Assembly (NCBI GenBank): GCA_015680685.1
Contig: MNCI01013688.1
Span: 110,013 to 174,012, forward strand
DNA: 64,000 nucleotides
Direction of reading: 5' to 3'
From: Gnetum montanum
Taxonomy: Eukaryota > Streptophyta > Gnetopsida > Gnetales > Gnetaceae
Numbering within the stretch: position 1 is the stretch's first letter; the number at the start of each line of letters is the position of its first letter. Shown here in pieces: positions 42,995-52,520 of the stretch. The notes under the pieces were generated by a model. It made no database searches. It was not told the DNA's origin and worked only from the letters and a program-made list of their open reading frames with translations. The position numbers were made by a program, and so were the translations under genes.

Positions 42995-45795
42995 TCATGT
43001 GGTTCTAGGTAGTGATGGCTCCTCCATCGGTTTCTTCCCTTTGTCTTATGCTCTAGGTTTTGGAATTTGATGATGTTAAAGTAGTGCTCTAAGATTTTCC
43101 TCTTCCATTCGGGGATCCTGTGCCATCCATGCTAATGTCCTGATGTTTGATGGAGTCAACACCTCCCATGGGCATAGTATTTGTGGAAACATTTTGTTTG
43201 CTTTGATGTACCAGGCTGCAAACAACCATCATTCCTCCTTGTAGGCTCTAGCTTTATCTCTGTACTCCTAAAAATATATAAGCCATCAAGCCAAGTCCAT
43301 TGTGACATCCTTTTGTCCTTAGTAGCTTACATTAACCACCTCTAGTTCAGAATTTGCAACTTTCAGTTTTTGCAATGCTTTCTTGTGCTTTATAAATTCT
43401 ACTTCATATTTGACGTAGGTGGCTACTACCTGCCCCTCGAGCTCTGTCCTTGGATGCCTTGCTATTAACATGGCTAGATTGGCATATCGCAAGCTTGCCA
43501 ATTCCATGTACTCTATAAGATCTTGAATCTACAGGTCCCTACTTTTAAGTTCCACCTGGTGGGCAAATGCATATGTGTCTAATATGGCCCACCAATCAGT
43601 GTGTTGAGAACTGAAAGCATTGATGTGGGCCTTGGCCATATGGATTTCCTTCTCAATGATTTTCATATAAATCCCCACCTAGTCTCAGAAATGCTCCTTT
43701 AACTTTTTGTGTTGCTTGACCTCGTTCTGCCATGCGCTTATTTTGATGGTCGTCTTCTGACACATTCCACATACCTTCTCCATTGAGAGGGTTCAATTTT
43801 CTCTAGGCAAATGGTTCATATCTTGATTGACCCTGATCAATTGTTCTCATAGCTGTTAAAAGTTCTCTTTAAGAACATTTTTCTATTTTTCCATAACAGT
43901 CAATCTAAGATTGTCAACAACGAGCTATTTATTCTCTTCTTGTAAGGATCTAAGTGCCTTGGCGTGCACATAGATTTGTGCTTGTGTCTTGGAGACATCC
44001 CAGTCGGCCTTCTCTTTTTCCTCTACCACTCTCTTATTGTCTGCCAACAATTTGTTGAGCTAATCAATCCTGAAGGTGTCCAACTAGTCTGTAAGAATGA
44101 ATTGAGAGGGATCCTACTATGCAGCTTGTAGGGTTACAAGCCTCTCTTAGAGTTTTGCTAACTTTGCTTCTGCATGCTCGGCCCTGTTCTCTGCCATAAC
44201 CAACTTTTCCTTGGTAGAGATGAGGCTTGATTATGCTACCCTGACATCTTGTGGGATGTCAAAGAAGGACATCATGACTTGTCCTATTTGCAACAACCGA
44301 TCAAGCACATCCTCATGCTCCGCAGGAGTCATTGAGGGACTGGCCAATGTTTGAGCATCACGTGCTCTAGTGAAGTCTATCGGTGGCACAACAGGAACAT
44401 TGAAGGATTCTTTAATGTGGTCTGCGACACTTCTAAGACTCCTGCTACATCCCAGTGCTGCATGACCACCACTATGGCCCCTTCACCAATCTCAAGTTGC
44501 ACCTAAAAGGATGCAACATTCCCTAAAATCTATTGTGATCAATCAGTCTCCCCTCCTTCTATCTGAATGGACACCTCACCCCATGCACAATCTATAGAGA
44601 CAATGGGATGTACAGTATCATCAATGACGTAGAAGAGATTAACATCATCATGACTCCCCCAACTAACCATCTCAACAATGGCCCTAAGATGGCTCATCGA
44701 CGATCGATAATCCTGTGACAGTGATAGTTGGTCTCACTAGCTTATGTTGGGCCTTGCTTCTTGTTGTTGACTAGGCCTTGAACTTGGGAGTTGGCTAAGC
44801 CCTACAGTTTGAGTTGCAGTGGGCCCCACCATTTGTTCTTGCTCTTGCTCTGGCTTTGGCTCCTGTGTCTCACCAACATTTTTCCTTGGACCTGGTGGCT
44901 TCAGCAGTTCAGAAAATGAAGCATTTTAGGCTCTTCTGGGGATGTCATTGGTGTACCCTAGAATTCCAGCGTGCTTGCATAGCTTCCTTATGAGACAAGG
45001 GAAGGGCAACGTGAACTTCCCTATGTTGCATTCTTTGAACCACCTTAAGATCTCCATGAGATATAGATGGGGCAAGTTAGCATTAACCTTTCCCATCAAT
45101 ATTGCACTTCCTCTTGCCACATATGTTGAAATCCTATTTAATCCTTTTGTGGGGAAGAAGTGATAAGTACCAATCTTGAAGTAGATTCTTTCTTCCAATG
45201 TCAATTCTCCATATATCTTATCTTCCTTACCATACGCCTTGTCCAACCAAATCTTTCAAGCATCAACATCAAAGTGAGTGGATAGGTAAGCAACTTTTGA
45301 CCCCGTATTCAGAAGGTTTAACACTTCCAAAATGGCCTTGCTGAAAAAATCAATAGACACATCACAAATGTCAACTGTGGTGCCTTCTTATTTATTGTGC
45401 AAAAATTGGTACATTTCTCCTAAGTACCAAGCACTGCTTTCGGAGAGGATAGGCCATAATGGGGACCCTTTGAGTTGGTCCCTAACGGCATCAGGAGTGA
45501 CTTCCGTAAAGGGTCCAAAGTTCAATTCCACGATCACTGTAGCTGATGTGGATCTTTCACAGATGACCTGAACACACTCTAGGGGCAACATGAGGTGTTG
45601 TCCCTATTCAGGCACTACAGCAACTCCACCTTCTACCTCTCCTAATTGTACAGTAGCAGGAGTTTCTCAATGGATACTGAAGGATTGTGCCTCTTGCTCT
45701 GTATGTCATTTGGCAGGCACCTATCCTCTACCTCTCCTAGGTTGCTTAAACACACCTTGAGAGGGACCTTCTTGTTGTCCATGCTTTGGGGCCAT
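42995..45795 (-). pseudogene. ORF2 of A2
   Basis: The ATG at 45795 gives MAPKHGQQEGPSQG; the stop TGA is at 42995-42997. Length is 2801 bp, about 930 codons. The conserved domain lies in frames 45591-45388 (TVIVELNFGPFTEV, SAWYLGEMYQFLHNK) and 45246-44926 (ERIYFKIGTYHFFPTKGLNR, GSAILMGKVNA, FTLPFPCLIRKLCKHAG). A Gln/Glu-rich linker follows, then coiled coil with SLRYANLAMLIARHPR (43507-43319). It ends with a basic, NLS-like KGKKP. The 'putative plant transposon protein' domain is the best match I know. Role unknown; it could act in nuclear entry, targeting or assembly. Confidence 0.7.
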
Positions 45796-46250
45796 CTACA
45801 ATCACACCGGGCCAATCATTAGTAAGGTTTCTTACCAAAGTTAAGTTATACCTTACTTCTTGCCTTAATGAATTTATTTTTATTCCGTGTGATTTAAAGT
45901 TAGAAATTTTTATGGAAATGTCCCCAAAAGGTTTTAATATTTGGTCCACTTTGCTTAGGTGGCTTCACAGTTTAATCTTCCAGTATAGATAAGGAGATGA
46001 AATTATTTTTATAACTAATTACCCTTGATAGTGTCCTTTGGGAAATGACAAATTTCAAAAAATTTATGTGCAATTCAGTGTGTACCCCTCTCCCACGACT
46101 AAGATGAACACTCCGTGTTCAAGTAGGTTTAGATGGAATGAAAATTGGAGCGCTAGCAAGCGAGTTATGGTTATCAGAACAAGAGATGCACAATCACAAG
46201 TCATAGAAGAAAATTTGAAAAACTCCCCCACATGAATAGTTGCAAATGAT
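45796..46250 (-). other. Leader of A2 ORF2
   Basis: Just before the ATG are GTGATTGTAG and TACTAAT, as in A1 and A3, and donor-like AAGTAAGGTATAA at about 45846-45858. No ORF is convincing. Confidence 0.45.
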
Positions 46251-46271
46251 GTTGATGTTCATGAGGGATCC

Positions 46272-46375
46272 ATATATATAGATTTTAAGGACACGATATC
46301 ATGTACCCGCTAGCGAGGACCCAATATCGTGGCCGACCCGATATCAAGGATCTGATATTGGGTCCTATCGAAAAT
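46272..46375 (-). promoter_or_regulatory. Internal promoter of A2: TATA box and GATATC array
   Basis: The TATA box TATATATATG lies at 46271-46280 on the minus strand. Plus-strand positions 46294-46366 hold GATATCATGTACCC, GCTAGCGAGGACCC, AATATC, GATATCAAGGATCT and GATATT, mostly 14 bp apart. It is 475 bp upstream of the ORF2 ATG, like A1. Confidence 0.65.
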
Positions 46376-47733
46376 AGCGTACATGGAAAAATCTATAAAT
46401 TTTTGAAACTTTGTGGTGTAAAATGAGGACTTTAGGTTAATGTGAGGGCTCCAAGGTAATGTTGATCAGTTTCATGGCACCGAAAAAGTATCATGGTGTA
46501 AAATCTGGCAATGAAGGTCATGAAGAGTAGGAGGAAAAAGGGCATGTGTTAGTACATAGGAATGTTTGAACTGAAAGGATGATAAGGGAAAGAAGAATGT
46601 TGGTAATACTTGGAGGGTATAAGATGATGTGCAGGAGATGTGTTATGAGTGCAAATTACAAGGGTTACGTAAGTGGGTCCTCCACACAGCAGGTTCCAAC
46701 CTATAATGCCCTTGTGTAACCTCACCTTAAAATGTTCATAGGCACTAAAAGAGTGAAATGTAATCCACACTAATTTCACAAAACACACATATGTAAATAC
46801 CACTATGATGAGATATGAGTTCCATGCTACCCAAGACACAAGTCACAATTACATGAACAACAAGGTGAGGTGAATCATAGAAGGGATTATAGAGATTGGG
46901 ACATGAGGTAACTGACTCAGGGCACAATGAACCCTATGTGTAAGGCATGATTGGTGTGTCATTAATCCATCACTCCAAAATTAGGACCAAGTCCATTCTT
47001 CTAATCAACTCCATAATTAGTGTAACATCGCATTGCTTTATCCCAATGAGAGACAACTGTAAGAGCACCATAACAGCAAGGTGTACAATCACTTGGCATT
47101 TTTTTCAAGGGAAGAGTGATTTTTCTTTGTGGCACTCATTTTTTTTGAAGTATTGTTTAATCCAGAGAATCCACCTACCTTCAGGCACAGGTACATGTCT
47201 TTCCAGGGGACCCCCTACAATAGCATTATTTTTTTGGTTGAGTGCCTTTTGATTACTCTTACTTCCATTTTTTATTAGATCTACAAGGATCTTAGTACAA
47301 CCAAGCTACATGATAACTCCTACAAATGTCACCAAAGAGAATCCACAAGTCCCCTTGATGTCACACCCTGGCCATTCCCGCTTAGTCCATCCTTCTTTGC
47401 TCTAGGTATAATGAACACAAGATTACTTTAAGGTTTAATGATTAGGAATATCATTGTACCCAGGGCAAAACTTCTTATTAATAGAATGGGTGGGTGGATG
47501 TGATGGGCTCGTTGTTGAAATAATTAGTCACCTAAGACTTGATAGCATAAAACAACACCTCAACCAATAGTTCACATGAGTGTTTTATTCCTAGATGAGA
47601 TTACTCATAAAAAGGTAAAAAGATAAAAAGACAAAAAGTCAAAAAGATCAAACAATAAGTTGAAAAGTGAAAAACAAAAATAAAAATTTCAAAAGTAAAG
47701 AAAATGAAAAATATTTATTAATCTTGCTTGTTA
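46376..47733 (-). other. X spacer of A2
   Basis: This conserved noncoding block lies between ORF1 and the internal promoter. It contains a low-complexity AAAAAG/AAAAGTC run (47605-47715). The antisense (plus-strand) frame 46947-47252, 101 codons, reads HHSKIRTKSILLINS and is partly kept in A1, A3 and D. Confidence 0.6.
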
Positions 47734-49758
47734 TTAGAATGGGGGGTATCCCCAATAACTAAACAGTTGAGCATGATGAGGATTAATAAATGAAAAGTTG
47801 GGATCCTTTCATGTTGGACGTATTGGGATCCAGTCATATCCAAACCACTGGGTGCCTTTTCATGTGGTGGTCAGAATGTACCCAACTTGGGATTCACACA
47901 CGTGATTAAAGTTGGCATAGCAGGGCAATTTATAAGATGTAGTAAATTGATGAGTGGTTGACGCATTATGGGATCCATGACCATGAGATGGTATGCAAGG
48001 ATCAGCATGTCTCCCTACATGGAAATATTCATTGGGCTGCATGGTTGTTGGAGTATTGAGTGGTGTCCTTGATAAGGTAACATGAGGCATTTGGTTCAAA
48101 GAGGAAGATGCACCATAGTGTTGGACTTCTGCTGAGTTGGAGGATATAGTGGACTCAGAACTATGTTGTCCCTTCTTATGATCATGCCAAAAGAAGGGGC
48201 ATCTTCGATGTTGAGGAGAGTTCCCACTGCTATTGTCAACAGAAGCACAAGTAATATTCGTGGGTTGCTGCTATGGTGCAAACCCTTCTGGTATAGTTGG
48301 TGGCCATGTAGTAGGAGGTGAAGGATGAGAATGTTGAAATTGAGGAGAAGTGTAATGTACACAAGGTGGTGGTCCTATTGGAGAGGATATGGGTTGATAC
48401 TATTGAGGAGAATAATAATAGTGTGACGAGATAGAGGATGTTGACCTAGTTGGGGAAACAGGATGTTGAACTTGATAAGAACTTGAGTTCGAATGGTATG
48501 AAGGGTGTAACCAGCTCCCCCATGACTGGGATTGTTGCCACTATCATCGAACACAGTATCTCTATACGAACTCTAGGTGTAACACTCTTCTCCAATTCTC
48601 CTATAAATGTGACAAGATTGGACATTGGCCCTTGGGATGATCATACAGGCAAATGTTACATTGATACGTATGATTGGAAGTTGACCTCTTATTTTTTTCC
48701 AACCCTTCTTTCCGATTGTCTAGGGATATTTTGTCCTGCTTCTTGGTTTGTCATGACTCTACCTCCAATAATGTTGGCATATTCTCCACATTTTTATGCA
48801 TCCATTCCATCATCTTATTGATCTTTGCCTCAATTTCATCCAATGGTTGTAGTGTTGGCAAATATGGTTCCACCTCCTTGAGATGAGTTGATTTCTCCTC
48901 TTTATTATCATGGGCCTTTGTTGATTTAAGGTTTTAGGCCTGTTGAGATTTTTCAATGTTCTCCCATTTAGAGATTTCTCCTTCTTCTTTTGCTACCTGT
49001 TTGATAAGCTCTTGGAGTTGATGGGTTTGTAGTTCATATAGTTGACCTCGAGCATACATCCCTAGGGTTTCCCTTGTTTGATTATGGAGCCCATCTATGA
49101 TGTGATACATTAGCCTTTCCTCAGAGAACCCATGGCCTAGGCAGTTATTTAACAGTGTGTAATATCTTTCTAAGGCAATCTTCAAGGGTTCATGTTGCGC
49201 TTTTTTCCACTCTTGGATTTGTTTCCTCAAGGTTGACACTCTTGCATAAGTTTGATATCTTTCATTGAACAACTCTACCATTGTTGGCCAACGTCAAATT
49301 GATCTTGGTTTTAGAGACCTATACCATAATTTTGCTTGGCCAAAAAGTGTCTTAGGAAAGAGCTTAAGTTTTTTCCATCCATTATCAAAATTATTCCATA
49401 CATAGGCATCATGGAAGGCTTGTAGATGATGTTGCGGATCTAAGTCATAGCCTCCTAAAAATTTGAGAAAGTTTTCTAAATCAAGCCTAGGTAGACGGCT
49501 TTCCTTGCGATGCCTGCAGGATATTCGAATAGCCTATTGTATTTTCATTAGGCTTGTAATGGGCAATAGGGGTTCATCGTCACTAGGTATGTTATGCATT
49601 TGTGATTTGGGATTATGTTGTCTTTTTTTATGTTCATAAGAAACCCCTACATCAGATTGGCTACTCCAAACTCCATCTTCTTCATAATATAATTCGTTGG
49701 TTCTCCAATGAATTGCCCTACTAGTTGTTACGTTATCATAGTCTTGTGAGAGAGACAT
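47734..49758 (-). pseudogene. gag: ORF1 (gag) of A2
   Basis: The start MSLSQDYDN is at 49758; the stop TAA is at 47734. Length is 2025 bp. Core blocks: NFLKFLGGYDLDPQHHLQAF and KLWYRSLKPRSI (49500-49310), ELFNERYQTYARVSTLRKQI and NQTRETLGMYARGQLYELQ (frame 49281-48934, 115 codons). The knuckle C-N-I-C-L-Y-D-H-P-K-G-Q-C lies at 48600-48640. The tail (48362-47860) is Pro/Ser/His-rich. A few stops break it. The start ATG of an upstream frame at 49833 is less likely because A1 keeps only the inner one. Confidence 0.8.
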
Positions 49759-49878
49759 GGTTGTGAATTTCTGTGTGACTTGTTTACAATTCAATTTAAC
49801 TTCTTTTCTAAAGGATATATCATTAATACTCATTACAGCAATCTTGTATGATATAACTAATCTAAATAACTAGCACCA

Positions 49879-49896
49879 TCCCCAGCAATGACGCTA
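49879..49896 (-). promoter_or_regulatory. Primer-binding site of A2 (tRNA-Asp type)
   Basis: The minus strand TAGCGTCATTGCTGGGGA matches TGGCGCCGTTGCCGGGGA at 14 of 18 positions; the four changes are transitions. One base separates it from the LTR. Confidence 0.8.
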
Positions 49897-49897
49897 A

Positions 49898-50762
49898 TGA
49901 TGAGTGGTGAGGTACCCCTACACTCAACCATACGAATACGAGCGTTTCACACACGATCCGGTCGAACTCTGTAGATGAGCTAGTTTTGGTATCTAGATAG
50001 TTACTCGCTGATCATAGTTCGCTATCTTCCCACATGGACTAGTATTTTCTTTGTCACGTATGGTTTAGTCTAGAGTGAGGTGTATGATGTGTTCCTAAAC
50101 TAATGCTACTCCTGGAGGTGATGGAAAATAATCTTAGCTAAGCTAGGAGGGAAAAGAAAGAGAGAGAGCTATACTAAGAGGAGATAGGAAGATAGAATCT
50201 AAGCTAGCCTAAGTGTGATAAGCATCTATTCCTTAATCATCTGTAAACATCTTAGGCCTTGTGCATGACTACCATTGGGATTACCAAGCGCATGGCCCGA
50301 GTACGCTTCTGGGATACCAAACAGTCACACGTAGATGCTCGTGATTAAGTCATACTCATTCTACATTTAATAACAATAACAATTAAGTAATTAAACTAAG
50401 TGAATGTTGTAATGATGAAATAATTTCGATCTTTATTTCCAATCACGTGCGTGTCCTAGTACATCACACTTGAATAAAGGATGTCGTACAAGTACAATCA
50501 TCACACTGCAGGCATGCACTAGGAGAAAGGGTTGAGAGGAACTAAGAAATGAACTAACTTCTAAAACTAACTAAAAAACTAACTATTTCTAAACTTAAAT
50601 ACTGACTTCTCTCATGTGCCTACATGTGTATTTATAGGCTCACATAGGAGTCACAATATCGTGTATCCGATATTGTTATTTGGGCTACGATATTACGTAC
50701 CTGATATCGTGGATTCGATATCGGGGGTCTGATATCACAGCCTGATGAATCATGATTCATCA
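49898..50762 (-). repeat. 5' LTR of A2
   Basis: It is 865 bp, from TGATGAGTGG to GATTCATCA on the plus strand. Confidence 0.9.
50629..50740 (-). promoter_or_regulatory. A2 5' LTR promoter: TATA box and GATATC array
   Basis: The TATA box is at 50629-50639 (minus GCCTATAAATA). The array at 50655-50738 keeps the 14-bp steps and the 20-bp exception, but has two units (28 bp) fewer than the 3' LTR. Confidence 0.75.
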
Positions 50763-50767
50763 GTGCT

Positions 50768-50855
50768 CCTTTAGAAGTATCCATTTCCAAATCCTAGAGC
50801 ATAGGATAAAGGGAAAAAGCCCATGGAAGAGCCACCACCACCAAGAACTACATGA
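50768..50855 (+). pseudogene. ORF2 of A1, last 88 bp
   Basis: It continues 41920 after the A2 insertion and ends in ACA-TGA (50850-50855), as in A2 and D. It includes a basic GKKP-like coding stretch (AAGGGAAAAAGCCC). Confidence 0.7.
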
Positions 50856-51028
50856 GTTCCAAACAATTTTGTATTTTTTGTTGTGTTGTGTTCGAATTTT
50901 GTTTTGTCTAGTCCCACACTGCAGCATGAAATAATCCATAGTCAATCCATAATCCCATACCTATCCATTGTGTAATCAAATGAACTTGTTTCTCTTTTTT
51001 TTTGACTCAAGGATGAGTTTTTATTTAG
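50856..51028 (+). other. 3' untranslated region of A1
   Basis: It aligns with A2 42814-42990 on the opposite strand. No ORF. Confidence 0.6.
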
Positions 51029-51039
51029 TCATGGGGGTA
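51029..51039 (+). promoter_or_regulatory. Polypurine tract of A1
   Basis: TCATGGGGGTA lies directly before the 3' LTR. Confidence 0.8.
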
Positions 51040-51893
51040 TGATGAATAGCAATTTCTCAAGCCCTAATATCGGGTACATGATATTAAGTACATGATGTCG
51101 CAACTTGGATAAGATATTGTATACATCATATCGTGATTCTTGTGTCAGCCTATAAATATAGCATTCAAATGCATAGTGAAGGATTTTTTTAGTAAGTCTT
51201 AGGGTCAAGTCTCTTTGTTATTTTTTAGTTAGTTTTCAGTTCTTTTCCCAAGTGCATTCCTGCAATGTGATGCTTGTAATTATATGGAAACTTTGTTCGA
51301 GTGTGACGCACATGATCGGCAATAAAGATCGAGATTACTCCATCATTGTAGCATTCACTTAGCTTTTATTTACTTTAATTGTTAATTATTTATTGTTTTT
51401 TTTTCTAGTTAATATTTCCTTTATTATCATTTACTATTCCCATTATTAACACAAAATGAGGATGTCTTAATCACAAACATTTAAAAGTAACTACATGATA
51501 ACCCAGTGGTGTAACAAGTAGTGCTTCAAGTGATGTGTGCTTGATAACCCCAAAATTAGTACACAAAGTCCAAGATGCATACAGATGATTATAGACAGAT
51601 GCTCATTGCATTTAGGCTAGCTTAGATTTTGTTTCCTATTACTTATTAGCTTAATCAAGTTATTTCTCATTGTCTTTAGAAGTAATGTAGTTTTAGAAAT
51701 CACATCATACACGTCACTCTAGACTAAACCATATGTGAAAAAGAGAATACTAGTCCAGGTGGGAAGACAGCGAACTACAATTAACGTATAACTATCTAGG
51801 TGCCACAACTAGTCTATCCACGAAGTTCGACTGGATTGGACATACACACTCGTATTCGTATGGTTGAGCATAGGGGCACCTTGTCGCTAATTA
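51040..51893 (+). repeat. 3' LTR of A1
   Basis: It starts TGATGAATAGC and ends GCTAATTA, a worn CATCA, before GTAAT. Its promoter has an AATATC/GATATT array at 51068-51133 and the TATA box CCTATAAATATA at 51149-51160. CAATAAAGATCGAG is kept at 51321-51334. Confidence 0.85.
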
Positions 51894-51898
51894 GTAAT

Positions 51899-52520
51899 CA
51901 TTAGCCCTTCTTTCCAAGATTCAAACCAAGTCCAAACTACTTTCCAGTGACATCACATTATTTCATCTATCGGTTTTATAACCATAAGACTACCATTGTT
52001 GCAAGGAGTTTTACCACTTGGCATTTTGTTCAAGGGAGGAGTTTGTTCATTGCACTCTTTCTTTTTGAGATTCCTAAGAAGCTACCTACCTTCAATCATG
52101 GGTAACATGTTTTTCTAGTGGTTTATTCTATGCATGCATTTTATTTTTGATTTTTTCAACCTTACGAAAGAACTACCTTTAGGCATGGGCAACATGTCTT
52201 TCCAGTTACATGGTAAGGCAACACTTATTATGCTCTTACTTCCATTTTTCATTAGATCTATAATGATATAATACATCCTTAGCAATAGGATAGAACTCAT
52301 AGTAGTCATCCAAAATAATCCAAAAATCCCCTTGGTGTTAAACCCTTGTGTTCCCACTTGGTTCTTCACTCTTTTGTCCAAGCATAATGATCATAATTTT
52401 ATTCTTAATTTTATTATGAGAAGAATATCAATATGGCCATGGTAAGAACCTCTTATTATTGGAATGAATGGATGGTTGTTTGTGGTCTCATTATATAGGT
52501 AATCAATCCCTTATGATTTG
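51899..52520 (-). other. X spacer of D, second part
   Basis: It aligns with A2 46960-47530. In the antisense (plus) frame it keeps SKIQTKSKLLSSDITLFH. Homology stops near 52520, after GATTTGATA. Confidence 0.6.

Larger units (their letters stand above)
41921..50762 (-). mobile_element. Element A2: full-length A-family element nested in A1
   Basis: LTRs 41921-42802 and 49898-50762 and the duplication GTGCT (41916-41920, 50763-50767) define an 8842-bp element. Order on the minus strand: LTR, primer site, ORF1, X spacer, internal promoter, ORF2, polypurine tract, LTR. It is the most complete A copy and lacks pol. By eye the two LTRs differ at well over one base in ten, so the insertion is old. 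Confidence 0.95.
33913..51893 (+). mobile_element. Element A1: non-autonomous gag-plus-ORF2 Ty3 element
   Basis: Two LTRs (33913-34725, 51040-51893) and the duplication GTAAT define it. Without the nested A2 it is about 9.1 kb. Order on the plus strand: LTR, tRNA-Asp primer site, ORF1 (gag), X spacer, internal TATA box with GATATC array, ORF2, polypurine tract, LTR. No protease, RT or integrase is found, although 9 kb is available. It is inserted in the X spacer of D. The frames carry several stops. Confidence 0.9.

Noticed and set aside
52115-52381. 88-codon minus-strand ORF in D's X spacer
   Set aside because: The aligned X spacers of A1, A2 and A3 do not keep this frame.
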